In this document: one piece after another, positions 19,701-27,920 of the stretch | How positions within the stretch are numbered: the first letter of the stretch is position 1 | Layout of the letters: every line of letters starts with the position of its first letter | Assembly: GCF_008000895.1 (NCBI RefSeq) | Contig: NZ_CP042823.1 | Coordinates: 4,505,001-4,569,000 of the forward strand | Direction of reading: 5' to 3' | Length of the DNA stretch: 64,000 bases | Origin: Methylobacterium sp. WL1 | GTDB lineage: Bacteria > Pseudomonadota > Alphaproteobacteria > Rhizobiales > Beijerinckiaceae | Program-made: the position numbers and the translations under genes | The notes under the pieces: generated by a model | What the model saw: only the letters and a program-made list of their open reading frames with translations | Database searches by the model: none | Told to the model about the DNA's origin: nothing

Positions 19701-19980
19701 AGGTCGCGGTGATGTTGACCGAGCCGAACGAGTCGGTGGTCGACTCGAAGTTCATGATGTCGGCCGCGCCGTTCAGCTCATCCTCGATGAGCCGGGTCGT
19801 GCCGACGTAGAGGCTGTCCACCGAGGCGCCGGGATAGGCCGTGGACAGGGCGATCTGCGGCGGGGCGATCACCGGGTACTGCGCGATCGGCAGGTTCGGG
19901 ATCGCCAGGGCGCCGCCCAGGCAGATGAACAGGGCCACCACCCAGGCGAAGACCGGGCGGTCGATGAAGAAGCGTGCCAT
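16792..19980 (-). CDS. RND multidrug efflux transporter (AcrB/MexB, HAE-1 family)
   Basis: 1062 residues beginning MARFFIDRPVFAWVVALFIC. The protein has the twelve-helix RND architecture with two large periplasmic loops. Proton-relay aspartates occur in GILVDDAIVVVENVER of TM4, and the C-terminal half repeats the fold (GLSAKNAILIVEFAKDLW). It exports hydrophobic drugs or solvents by proton antiport as a trimer in the inner membrane. It lies 18 bases downstream of its adaptor gene. No TolC/OprM-type factor and no TetR regulator are adjacent, so both must be encoded elsewhere. Confidence 0.96.
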   Translation of the reverse strand: MARFFIDRPVFAWVVALFICLGGALAIPNLPIAQYPVIAPPQIALSTAYPGASVDSLYVGTTRLIEDELNGAADIMNFESTTDSFGSVNITATFLPGTDPALASVEVQNRLKRVEARLPAEVRQQGILVEEASAATLNIITLISKDGSMDEVGLGDFLIRNVINEIRRIPGVGRATLYSTERSLRVWVDPDKLRGLSLSAEDVTEAIRNQNIQVASGSVGAQPSPTKQAVTVPIIVKGQLGTIEDFGAIVLRANSDGSNVRLRDVARIELGGDAYQFSTRLNGGPAAGISVTLAPDGNALETAKAIRAKMVELSQFFPPDLKWDIPYDITPAVEASIEKVLHTLVEAVVLVFLVMFLFLQNIRYTLIPTIVVPIALMGTVTVMWISGFSVNVLTMFGMVLAIGILVDDAIVVVENVERIMNEEGLPPKEATKKAMEQITGAIIGITLVLMAVFIPMAFFPGSVGIIYRQFSIAMVTSIAFSALLALSLTPALCATFLKPVVKGHGHAKGGVFGMFNRFVDRETARYGRGVAGLIRKSGRVMLVYLALVAGTAYAFVNLPEGFLPVEDQGFFTVDIQTPPGASYNRTQEANRRVEEHLLAQPGVATVTMLNGFSFSGQAPSTSQAFVTLKPWSERDAKNSAAALVAGTNAALANYRDATVDAQEPPPVDNLGNAAGFSFRLQDRANRGYAALLSAQDQLLKLAQGSPILQKVKIEGLPPTPQAELIVDREKAAALGVKFEDINATIQLNLGSVYTNDFPNRGKMQRVYVQAEQLQRMNASDILNYAVKNAGGTMVPMSSFSELKWGMGPSQIVGFNGYQSVRITGEPNPGYTSGDAINEMERLMLQLPKGFGYAWTGQSFQEKQAGSQASLLLALSVLIVFLCLAALYESWAIPVSVLLVIPLGVIGAVAAVYLRGMPNDVYFKIGLITIIGLSAKNAILIVEFAKDLWKPGTSVIQSAIEASTLRFRPIVMTSLAFIFGVVPLAIATGAASKSQQAIGTGVMGGMITATVLAVFFVPVFFVVVMRLFRRKAVADGESGARARRRRSGSPPRGGGRVGAGSGA

Positions 19981-19998
19981 GGTCGAGGTCTCCCGGGC

Positions 19999-21414
19999 TC
20001 AGTGGCGGTTGACCGCGGCCGCGCGCGGGGCGACCTGCGCCTTATCCCCGGGCTTCTGGTCGCCAAGCTTCTGGTCGCCAAGCTTCTGGTCGCCAAGCTT
20101 CTGGTCGCCAAGCTTCTGGTCGCCAAGCTTCTGGTCACTTGGCTTCTGGTCACTTGATTTCTGATCACTTGGCTTCTGGTCGCCGGCCGCGTCGGGGGCT
20201 TCGTCGGCGTCGTGCTTCGGGCTCTCCTCGCCGTGGAGCGGGGTCTGGTCCAGGGGCTTCACCTTCACGCCCGCGGTGATCTTCTGGACGCCGTCGACGA
20301 TCACCCGCTCGCCGGCCTTGAGCCCGTCCCGGATCAGCCAGTTCTGCCCGACCACCGGCCCGACCTCGACCGGCTGGCGCATCACCGTGTCGTCGGCCCG
20401 GACCAGCCAGACCTCGGCGCGGCCGTCCTCGGTGCGCTGGATGGCCTGCTGGGGCACCGCGATGGCGTCGGAATCGATGCCCTGCTTGATCCGGGCGCGG
20501 ACGTACATGCCCGGAAACAGCTCGTCGTGCGGGTTGGGGAACTGCACCCGCAGGGTCACCTGGCCGGTGCTCGGATCGGCGGTGACGTCCGAGAACAGCA
20601 GGCGGCCGGCCAGCGGGTAGAGGGAGTTGTCGTCCATGATCAGGTGGACGTTGGCGGTGTTGTCCTCCAGCCGGGCGAGCTCGCCGCTGGCCAGATCCCG
20701 GCGCAGGCGGTTCAGTTCGCCCACCGACTGGGTGATGTCGACGTAGATCGGGTCGAGCTGCTGGATCGTGGCGAGCGCTCCCGTCGAGCCCGGCTCGATC
20801 AGGGTTCCCTCGGTGAGCAGCGCCCGGCCGATCCGGCCGGTGATCGGGGCGCGCACGTCGGTCCAGCCCAGGTTGAGCTGCGCCCGGTCCCGGGCCGCCT
20901 TGGCGCCGGCGACCTCGGCTTCCGCCTGCTTCTTGCCCGCGAAGGCGGCGTCGTACTGGGCCTGGCTGGCGGTGGCCCGGGTCAGCAGGGTCTCGAGCCG
21001 GTCGGCCTGCTGCCGGGCCAGCACCAGGGCGGCCTCGTGGCGGGCCAGCACGGCCTCCGCGCTCGCCAGCTCGACCTCGAACGGGGCCGGGTCGATCTTG
21101 TAGAGGATGTCGCCTTCCTTGACCTGGCTGCCCTGCTCGAACAGGCGCTTGACCACGAGGCCGGAGACCCGCGACCGCACCTCGGCGATCCGCATCGGCG
21201 CCACCCGCCCGGGCAGGTCGCGCAGGTAGGGGATCGCCTGCGGGGTCACCGTGACGAAGCCGACCTCCGGCACCGGCGGCGTCGGCGCGGCCACCTGCCT
21301 CGGGTTGCAGGCCGCGAGGCCGAGCGCCAGCAGGGCGGACGCCCCCAGGACGGTCACGCGCGGCGTGGCGCGCCGGACGGGGGACGGGAATTGGGCGGAC
21401 GAAGTGCGGGTCAC
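19999..21414 (-). CDS. RND efflux periplasmic adaptor (AcrA-type lipoprotein) with DQK-repeat tail
   Basis: About 471 residues if the GTG at 21412-21414 is the start. An N-terminal lipobox ALGLAAC anchors it to the inner membrane. The core has the biotinyl-lipoyl-like segments (RVSGLVVKRLFEQGSQVKEGD and VRAPITGRIGRALLTEGT), an alpha-helical hairpin between them, and beta-barrel and membrane-proximal domains ending near GVKVKPLDQ. Beyond the normal end is a hydrophilic tail with nine copies of a five-residue unit (GDQKL and variants). The tail is unlikely to be needed for pump assembly and may vary between strains. First gene of the two-gene pump operon. Confidence 0.93.
   Translation of the reverse strand: MTRTSSAQFPSPVRRATPRVTVLGASALLALGLAACNPRQVAAPTPPVPEVGFVTVTPQAIPYLRDLPGRVAPMRIAEVRSRVSGLVVKRLFEQGSQVKEGDILYKIDPAPFEVELASAEAVLARHEAALVLARQQADRLETLLTRATASQAQYDAAFAGKKQAEAEVAGAKAARDRAQLNLGWTDVRAPITGRIGRALLTEGTLIEPGSTGALATIQQLDPIYVDITQSVGELNRLRRDLASGELARLEDNTANVHLIMDDNSLYPLAGRLLFSDVTADPSTGQVTLRVQFPNPHDELFPGMYVRARIKQGIDSDAIAVPQQAIQRTEDGRAEVWLVRADDTVMRQPVEVGPVVGQNWLIRDGLKAGERVIVDGVQKITAGVKVKPLDQTPLHGEESPKHDADEAPDAAGDQKPSDQKSSDQKPSDQKLGDQKLGDQKLGDQKLGDQKLGDQKPGDKAQVAPRAAAVNRH
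20050..20184 (-). repeat. Nine tandem copies of a 15-bp unit in the adaptor gene
   Basis: On the minus strand each unit encodes [G/S]-D-Q-K-[P/L/S]. Four consecutive units are identical (GGCGACCAGAAGCTT), and the outer ones have diverged. Unit length is a multiple of three, so copy-number changes would lengthen or shorten the tail in frame. Confidence 0.92.
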
Positions 21415-21643
21415 GGGTTCCGACGCTCCTGGAATAACATGCGTCTGCAGAGGCCGGCGCGGCGCTGAAAGGGCCGCGCCTCGTCGAGGCGGATCGCGCA
21501 TTCCCCCGAAAGGGGTTTTCCGGCTTCCGGACGGACGATGCTGCACGATCGAGAGTTTGGCCCGCCACGCCGGATCCGGCACGAGGGCCTCGCGCCGCTA
21601 GGGCGCAGATCGGGCGCCTGGCCGGCGGAACCGGCGGCGCGGA

Positions 21644-22086
21644 TCAGGCCGCCCGGGGCGGCCGGTGCAGGGCTTCGTCCGGTCCGGACGCCGGCGCGAC
21701 GGCCGGGGCATAACCGTAGGATGCGGCGGAGACGTGACGCGGCCGGGGCGCTTCCACGGGGCGGCGCGGGAGCCCGAGTTCGCCGACGACCTCGAGATCG
21801 GCCGGACACAGGTCGGTGCCGTCGAACAGCGCCCGGCGGGCCTCGGAGCCGGCCTTACGCGTCTCGATCTTGCGCGTCTCCACCCCGCGCGCATCCGACA
21901 GCACGGCCACGGCCTGGCTCGTCACCCAGCAGGCCGGGCCCGCCACGGGGGCGGCCCGGGCCGGCCGGGCGCGGCCATCAGCGCAGCCGCCGCGACGACG
22001 AGCATCGCCAGCACGGCGAGGCTCCGGACGAGGCGGTCCGGCGGGCCCGCGACGCGGCGGGCCAGAAGGGCGACGGATCGGATCAC
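21644..22086 (-). pseudogene. Small membrane-anchored hypothetical protein, interrupted by a frameshift
   Basis: From a GTG at 22084-22086 the first part encodes a hydrophobic anchor (RSLAVLAMLVVAAAALMAA). The frame then stops at 21922. A second frame continues with protein-like sequence (WVTSQAVAVLSDARG, ALFDGTDLCPADLEVVGELG) to 21644. One extra C in the C5 run at 21947-21951 joins them into about 147 residues. No family is recognised. Confidence 0.5.
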
Positions 22087-22101
22087 GGTCTCGAGATAAG
22101 C

Positions 22102-22434
22102 ATGGCCGTCCCCCGGCGCAATCACCCACGGCGTCGCGCCGGGCTGATGGCTTGCGGACGTGCGGGGCGCGCAGGCCACGGCACAGGGTTGTCGGTCGCG
22201 ACGCTTTACGCGGCGCGACGCGCCGAGCCCGCAATCCGGGATCTCGATCGCGTCGTGCGGCTCGACGAGGCGATGCCGGATGACGGCGACCCGATGCCGG
22301 CCGGCGCCGGGGGTACGGTCGTGTACGTCGCTCCGGGTATGCAGACCCGCATCGTGGAACTTGCCGAGGCCGACGGGGCGCGGGTGACCATCCCCGCCAC
22401 GGCGGCGATTCCCGCCGACCGGCACCTCGGGTGA
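22102..22434 (+). CDS. Hypothetical protein (about 95-110 aa)
   Basis: The C-terminal part (ATLYAARRAEPAIRDLDRVV, VYVAPGMQTRIVELAEADG) has a plausible protein composition. The start could be 22102 or 22147. It is divergent from, and almost touching, the interrupted membrane protein. No family, no clear ribosome-binding site, low confidence. Confidence 0.3.
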   Translation: MAVPRRNHPRRRAGLMACGRAGRAGHGTGLSVATLYAARRAEPAIRDLDRVVRLDEAMPDDGDPMPAGAGGTVVYVAPGMQTRIVELAEADGARVTIPATAAIPADRHLG

Positions 22435-22529
22435 CCACGCGGCGGCCGATCCCCGAGCATGTCGTCCGGGGCATCGCGCCCGGGACGATCGGCATAAACT
22501 TATTCGTCCATCCCAACGGACAGGTCGCG

Positions 22530-23225
22530 TCACTGAACCTGTATGGCTTGGGCCCGGCCGTGAGATTGAATGTGAAGCTTGGCACCGTTCCCGTGAATTC
22601 TTAAGACTGCGCGCCCTGATATTGAAATGTCAGCGTCCTCGCGTGGCGCCACGTCGACCTCACCGCTCCCTGAGATACGGATCGTCGCGCGCTGCGTCTC
22701 AAGTCGACCGAGATCCGCGCTTCCCCTGCCCGAGGCCCGAAGCCAGGTTTCTCTGACGTCGCCGTCCGCGGTGATCCGTCCGATGCCGTGCCTCGTGATT
22801 TTCAAGACATCCTGCCTGATGTTGTTCAGGTCGAGGTGCGCGGTGCCGTGGATGGTCCACTCCGCAACCGGGGGGCCGACGAGATGGACGACAAGGTCGG
22901 TGGGATAGCAGTCCTCGTAGTCTTTGCTATCCCATTCGAGCTGGCCATCGCGCAGGCGCACATGGCTCGCGAGATCTGCGTTGCCGGTCACTGTCGCTTC
23001 AGCTTTCGGACCCGGCCGATATTGAACCCGGGCCGGGATTCCGATGTCGATGGAGTCGCTTCCGCTCCACCCGAGGTCGACACTGGTGCGAGGGGCACTC
23101 GCGCTCGACTCCTTCATGGCGTCACACCAGGAGCGACGGCCATCGGTCCGCGCCGTCACGAAGGTCGGAACAACGATCGAGGAGCATACGACAAATAGAA
23201 TCCGGGCGCAGGATGCGATTTTCAT
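22530..23225 (-). CDS. Exported GIN-domain (DUF2807-like) protein
   Basis: About 231 residues starting MKIASCARILFVVCSS, a signal peptide. An alternative ATG lies five codons upstream (23240). The mature part has the repeating beta-strand pattern of GIN/putative autotransporter-head domains: VTGNADLASHVRLRDGQLEW, HGTAHLDLNNI, ASGRGSADLGRLE, ISGSGEVDV, ISGRAVLRIHGNG. Members form a right-handed beta-helix at the cell surface or in the periplasm; their role is generally unknown. It is a single-gene unit. The C-terminus ends in short beta repeats without an obvious anchor. Confidence 0.78.
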   Translation of the reverse strand: MKIASCARILFVVCSSIVVPTFVTARTDGRRSWCDAMKESSASAPRTSVDLGWSGSDSIDIGIPARVQYRPGPKAEATVTGNADLASHVRLRDGQLEWDSKDYEDCYPTDLVVHLVGPPVAEWTIHGTAHLDLNNIRQDVLKITRHGIGRITADGDVRETWLRASGRGSADLGRLETQRATIRISGSGEVDVAPREDADISISGRAVLRIHGNGAKLHIQSHGRAQAIQVQ

Positions 23226-23890
23226 GAGACGCCTCCGCATCGCCCAGCCCCTATAGTACACCCCGCCCGACCGAGAACGAATTGTCCGGGCCATTTTGAC
23301 TTGATCGATGCGCCCTATAATCTTGCGTGATTCCCGGATCTCGTCAGGACACCATCAGACGCGGGCCTGTCACATCCGTCAAGGTGGCATGAAATCGTTG
23401 GGCGCCCACCGCATACTCTTGACGAGACCCAGGCTGCGATGTGGGCCGAGGCGGCCGGAGATCTTTCGGAAAGGCGGCGGGATCCGCTCTCTGCGGAACG
23501 TTGCCCGCCGCGCTAAAATCCGCCGCCCCATCTGGGGACGCGACCCGCGATACGGAGACTTCTGCACGCCACGCGCGATGGCCGGGATCCCGTCTTCGAG
23601 CCCCGACGGTGCAGCAGGCGTTTTGCGAAGGGCTCTTCGAGCGGCGCGTGGTTCTGGCTGGTGCAGGGTCCGTTCGCCAAACCCCAGCTCCACGCCGGGA
23701 GCAGAGTGTTGCGCCCACCACACATTCACGCCCGGAAATGCCCCCTCCCCCCGGCCGGCCTCAACCTCGCCGCGAAGTCCGGGCCGGTTCGCCCCAGGGA
23801 TCGCGGCCCGGCCGCGACGGCCGACGCCGTCGGCAGAAACCGGCCAAGTGACCGGCCAAGCGACCGGCCAAAGTGAGAGGATGACAGACC
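23226..23890. other. Intergenic region without recognisable gene; short direct repeats near its end
   Basis: About 665 bases upstream of the L,D-transpeptidase. Overlapping short open frames on both strands have no coherent protein signal. At about 23839-23874 a 12-base unit (GACCGGCCAAGC and variants) is repeated three times head to tail just before the gene. Confidence 0.5.
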
Positions 23891-24451
23891 ATGTCGAGAC
23901 GGATCGCGATGCTCGCGCTCGCAGGCGCCCTGCTGGGGAGCGCGCCCGCCTCCGCCGGCCCGATCGATAGCGGCCCGCTCGCGGATTTCCTGAACGTCTT
24001 CCGCAGCCAGGCGATCCCGCGCGAGACGATCGGCTGGAACAGCACCGAGAAGCCCGGCACCATCGTGATCTCCACCCGCCAGCGCCGGCTCTACTACATC
24101 CTCGGGAACAGCGAGGCGATCCGCTACGGCGTCGGCGTCGGCCGGCAGGGCTTCTCCTGGTCCGGCACCAAGACGGTGACGATGAAGAAGGAATGGCCGG
24201 CCTGGCGTCCGCCGCAGCAGATGCTGGCCCGCCGCCCGGACCTGCCGCGCTTCATGGCCGGCGGCCAGGACAACCCGCTGGGCGCCCGCGCCCTCTATCT
24301 CGGCTCGTCGCTCTACCGGATCCACGGCTCGAACGAGCCCGAGACGATGGGCGCCGCGGTGTCCTCGGGCTGCATCCGCATGACCAACAAGGACGTGGTC
24401 GATCTCTACGACCGGGTCCGGGTCGGCACCAAGGTGGTGGTGCGGGACTGA
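23891..24451 (+). CDS. L,D-transpeptidase (YkuD/ErfK family)
   Basis: 186 residues with an N-terminal signal peptide (IAMLALAGALLGSAPASA). The YkuD catalytic region contains HGSNEPETMG and SSGCIRM, giving H145 and the nucleophile C161. It would make 3-3 peptidoglycan cross-links or attach proteins to peptidoglycan in the periplasm. The catalytic domain is essentially the whole mature protein, with no LysM or peptidoglycan-binding module. Alphaproteobacteria of this group usually carry several paralogues. Confidence 0.94.
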   Translation: MSRRIAMLALAGALLGSAPASAGPIDSGPLADFLNVFRSQAIPRETIGWNSTEKPGTIVISTRQRRLYYILGNSEAIRYGVGVGRQGFSWSGTKTVTMKKEWPAWRPPQQMLARRPDLPRFMAGGQDNPLGARALYLGSSLYRIHGSNEPETMGAAVSSGCIRMTNKDVVDLYDRVRVGTKVVVRD

Positions 24452-25184
24452 CCGCGCCGCCGGTCGGCCCGGGCCGACAGCCGGGGTCCGGGATCCAGAG
24501 ACGCCGACGTGTCAAGCTCTTGCACGCGCAGCATTTCTGGGTTCCGGGCCCGCCTGCTGCGCCCCGGAACGACGGCGCGGGTTATCGGCTATGGGGGACC
24601 AATCCTCGGGCGATGAATCGTCCAGCGCGTGTAATCCGTGGCCCTCATGGGTCGGGGATGGGGGTGGCGCCGGACGAGGCGCAGCGGCGCCCCCTGCCCC
24701 CTCGATCGATGCGTGAACGTCGTGGGCGCCCGGGACACGGAATGCGGGCCCCGGGCGCGGGCGCCGATTTCCGTTGTCGATTCGTCTCACGCCCGCCCGC
24801 GGCGCACCCCGCACGCCAGGGTATTGCGACCGCCGTGCGCACCGAACACCCAACCGAAAGCCCCGTTCCTCCACAGAGACCGGCCGCCACTCTGTATTAG
24901 ATTTACATGTCCAGTATTTACATTATCAATTAAGAACGTTCGATGCACTGCATTGACGGGCGCATAATCCCCATGCCTACTGGGCGACACGTCCAAGGTT
25001 CAGCTTAAAGTCGGCGTGGGCCGAGGCAGAAAGTCCGTTCGATGCTTCCGCCCGCGGCGACCGCGAACCCCAGACACCGCGAAGCCCGCGGCCGCCGCGA
25101 GCCGCCCGGCGTGGCCGGCCCGGACCGGCTGCGCCGGCGCGACCGCGGAGCACGCGCGGCGGGCTGGTTGCGAAACCCGGGCGG
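24452..25184. other. Intergenic region, no gene seen
   Basis: About 730 bases between the L,D-transpeptidase and the Tsx-like porin. An AT-rich stretch at 24890-24990 contrasts with the GC-rich surroundings and may hold the porin promoter. I found no protein-like frame. Confidence 0.45.
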
Positions 25185-26297
25185 GTGAAGCGGGCGGCCC
25201 TGCTGATCGCGGCGGCCCTGCTGGCCCCGGTCGGCGCGGTCGTTGTCGTCGGCACCGCCGCCCGGGCCGAGACGGTGGAGGATGCGGGCGCCGGCGGGCG
25301 GGCGGACGCTGCGCGCAAACCAGCGAACCACCGGGCGGTGGCCGGGGTGCCGCTCGCCGCCGCGACCGCGATGGCCGCGCCGCCGCCCTCGTACTTCTCC
25401 TTCTCGGACACGGTGATCAGCTACCGGTTCCAGGGGCCCTCGGCGGAGCCCGGCCTCTCGGTGCGGCGGCCCGACGGGACGGCGAAGGGCCGGCTGGTGC
25501 CCCGCGAGGTGCCCAAGAACGTGGTCAACCTGTTCCACGCCAATTCCTGGGCCTACGGCACCAACCTGATCTCCCTCGACATCCTCCAGTCGGGCTCCCA
25601 GGACGCGGCGGGCGACAAGCTGGGCCAGAGGAAAAATTACGGCGCCACGGAGGTCTACCTGATCTACCGGGGCGTCCTGAGCCCGAACAAGATCTTCGAC
25701 ACCACCGCGTTCGCGATCCCGGGCCTGGTCAAGGATATCGGGCTGGCGTTCGGGGCCGACGTCAACACCAAGAACACGACGTTCGATTCCGAGAAGCGCG
25801 CCGGCACCTTCGGGCTCAACTTCGCCTTCGACGTGCCGGTCGGGTTCGTGAACCTGAAGGTCCAGGCCTACAAGGAATTCTCCCGCAACGGTTTCGCCGG
25901 GGACCCTCCGCGTCAGGAAAGCGGCATCCCGGCGATTCCGGGCTTCGATTATTCGCATTTCCGCAGCGTCGAGTTCAAGACGACGCCGGAATTCGAGCTG
26001 ACCTACACGATCCCGCTGGCCTTCACCGGCCTGCCCCTGGCGCTGGCCGGGTTCAACACCATCGTGATGCCCAAGGGCCGCTACGGCGACGTCAACCAGT
26101 ACCGGACCAAGACGGAGTTCGTCTCGCAGACCAACCTGGTGCTGGATATCGGGCAGCTGCTCGAGCACGCCCCCAACCGGGTCGAGGCGTTCGTCGGCTT
26201 CCAGTACTGGCACAACAAGTTCGGCGGCGATCCCCGGTCCACGATCAATACCGAGGAGAAGGCGCTGATCGCCGGCGTCGCCTATCACCTCAAGTAA
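25185..26297 (+). CDS. Outer-membrane protein, nucleoside-specific channel Tsx-like
   Basis: 370 residues from a GTG. A signal peptide (ALLIAAALLAPVGAVVVVG) is followed by a low-complexity linker and then a beta-barrel starting SYFSFSDTVISYRFQ. The pattern NVVNLFHANSWAYGTNLISLDILQSG and the ending EEKALIAGVAYHLK, with a hydrophobic C-terminal residue series, match OMPP/Tsx-like proteins. Tsx itself takes up nucleosides; for this relative the ligand is an inference. It converges on the AraC-type gene at 26290 (8-base overlap). Confidence 0.85.
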   Translation: MKRAALLIAAALLAPVGAVVVVGTAARAETVEDAGAGGRADAARKPANHRAVAGVPLAAATAMAAPPPSYFSFSDTVISYRFQGPSAEPGLSVRRPDGTAKGRLVPREVPKNVVNLFHANSWAYGTNLISLDILQSGSQDAAGDKLGQRKNYGATEVYLIYRGVLSPNKIFDTTAFAIPGLVKDIGLAFGADVNTKNTTFDSEKRAGTFGLNFAFDVPVGFVNLKVQAYKEFSRNGFAGDPPRQESGIPAIPGFDYSHFRSVEFKTTPEFELTYTIPLAFTGLPLALAGFNTIVMPKGRYGDVNQYRTKTEFVSQTNLVLDIGQLLEHAPNRVEAFVGFQYWHNKFGGDPRSTINTEEKALIAGVAYHLK

Positions 26298-27279
26298 GGG
26301 CGCCCGCAGCACCCATCCCGGGATCGCCCGTTCTGGCGCGCAGATCGCCGGGCGCGTGGTCGAAGCGGCGGCGGAAGGCACGGTTGAAGGTCGGCGCGTC
26401 GGTGAAGCCGCAGGCATACGCGATCGTGGCGATCTTCAGCCGGTCCTGACCCGGCGCGGTCAGGCGGCGGTGGGCGAGGTCGAGGCGCGCGTCGCGGATC
26501 GCCGCCGCGATGCCGTCGGTCCCCGCGAAGGCCCGGTACAGGTGGGCCCGGGACAGGCCGAGCGCCGCCTGGATCTCGGCCGGGCCAAGGCTCGGGTCGT
26601 GGAGCCGGCGCATGATGTGGGCGTGGGCGAGGGACACCACCGCCTCGCACGAGACCGGGGCGGCCGGGTTGCCGGGCTGGTCCCGGACGAGGGTGCGCAG
26701 CAGGTGCAGCACGCCTTCGAGCGCGACCTGCGCCTCGCCCTCGGTCATCCAGGCGGCCGACGCCGCGAACGTGCGGAACGCGGCCTTGAACGCCGCGTGC
26801 GCGGGGCGGTCGGCGATGCAGCGCCCCGCGAAGGCCTCGACGGTGCCGATCCAGGCCTCGAAGGTCGCGCGCGGCAGCGCCAGCCGGATCTCCGCGTAAT
26901 CGCTCTGGGTGCCGGCCAGGAACGGCCGCTGGCGCGACAGGAAGCTGATGTCCCCGGCGCTCAGGCGCGCGCCGCGCAGGCCCTGCTCCTGGTATCCGAT
27001 CCCGTCGAGGGCGAGGCCGATCACCATCGCGTCGGAGGGGTTCCGGCCGATATGGCGGGCCCCGACCGTCACACCGACCGGGCTGCTGACCGTATGGGTC
27101 AGGCCCCAATCCGCGCCCATGACGACGAGCCTCCGGGCCTGGAACGCCGCGCGGGGATGCATGCGGCCGACATCACCGTGCGGCGCCAGCGCGGTCGAGC
27201 ACCAGAAGTCGAACGCCCGCTTGGGCTCGACATGACGGGTGGTCTCGATGGTGCTGGGGACGAGGGCCGGGAGGGACAC
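26290..27279 (-). CDS. AraC-family transcriptional regulator (paralogue 1)
   Basis: About 329 residues from a GTG at 27277-27279. The frame extends to 27315, but homology with the paralogue at 31004-31987 begins near HVEPKRAFDFW. The N-terminal sensor domain contains ARHIGRNPSDAMVIGLALDGIGYQEQ, and the C-terminal AraC double helix-turn-helix contains LSRAHLYRAFAGTDGIAAAI and IAYACGFTDAPTFNRAFRRRF. The target is unknown. The nearby MFS and porin genes are candidates. Confidence 0.9.
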   Translation of the reverse strand: MSLPALVPSTIETTRHVEPKRAFDFWCSTALAPHGDVGRMHPRAAFQARRLVVMGADWGLTHTVSSPVGVTVGARHIGRNPSDAMVIGLALDGIGYQEQGLRGARLSAGDISFLSRQRPFLAGTQSDYAEIRLALPRATFEAWIGTVEAFAGRCIADRPAHAAFKAAFRTFAASAAWMTEGEAQVALEGVLHLLRTLVRDQPGNPAAPVSCEAVVSLAHAHIMRRLHDPSLGPAEIQAALGLSRAHLYRAFAGTDGIAAAIRDARLDLAHRRLTAPGQDRLKIATIAYACGFTDAPTFNRAFRRRFDHAPGDLRARTGDPGMGAAGALT

Positions 27280-27456
27280 GGGGCAAGCTCCGCTACGGAC
27301 GGAACCGGCCGCCACGCAGCGATTGCCGGCTGCATCGACAAAAGCAAGAGCTGAGCGACCCGGAAGACAACCAGGGGTAAACAGGCGGCCGGCGCGAGCG
27401 GCGTCCCGAAGGGCTGCTGCCGGCGTCCCGAGCGCCCCCCTGGGACGGCGAGCGCC

Positions 27457-27714
27457 CTACTGCCCGGTATAGGGCCGGGACGGCCCGCGCCGGAGGGGGC
27501 GCGTCCCGAGATCGACGCCGCGGGCGCCGGGTGGGACGCCGACCACGTCGCCGTCCCGGACGGCCTGGCGGAGGTTGTGGCGGGCGCCCCGCCCCTGCGT
27601 GCCGCCGGGCTGCGTGACCGCGGAATCGCCGGAGGGGGCCAGCACGGTCTGCGCCTGCGCCGAGCCCGCGAGGCCGATCAGCAGGAGGGCAGGCAGGATC
27701 CGTACGGAGGTCAT
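27457..27714 (-). CDS. Small exported hypothetical protein (about 85 aa)
   Basis: A signal peptide (VRILPALLLIGLAGSAQAQ) is followed by about 65 hydrophilic Gly/Arg-rich residues, ending RPYTGQ. The start may be 27714 or 27723. No family recognised. Short secreted proteins of this type are common in this genus. Confidence 0.55.
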   Translation of the reverse strand: MTSVRILPALLLIGLAGSAQAQTVLAPSGDSAVTQPGGTQGRGARHNLRQAVRDGDVVGVPPGARGVDLGTRPLRRGPSRPYTGQ

Positions 27715-27920
27715 GGCGGTCATCTTTCCCGGGCGACGGGGCCCGAAGGCGGTCCTGAATCCTTCCCGAGATAGGGTGCGGGCCGCCCTGCCGTTAGGGC
27801 GGAGCCGCGACAGGCGTCCCCGGCTTGCGCGGGACGACGATGCGTGATCGGGGACCGGCCGTCGGACCCGGAGGATCGGGCCGCCGGGCGGCGCCGCAGC
27901 CGCCCCGGCGCCGGGCGCCC

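Noticed and set aside
20050..20184. CRISPR-like array
   Set aside because: The 15-bp units have no spacers and are in frame within the adaptor gene; it is a coding tandem repeat.
24452..25184. Several overlapping frames between the L,D-transpeptidase and the porin
   Set aside because: Composition is Arg/Pro-rich on every frame, with no start signals and no family resemblance.
27783..27802. 7-bp GC hairpin between the small exported protein and upstream DNA
   Set aside because: No T-tract and it lies upstream, not downstream, of the nearest gene; hairpins this short are expected by chance in GC-rich DNA.
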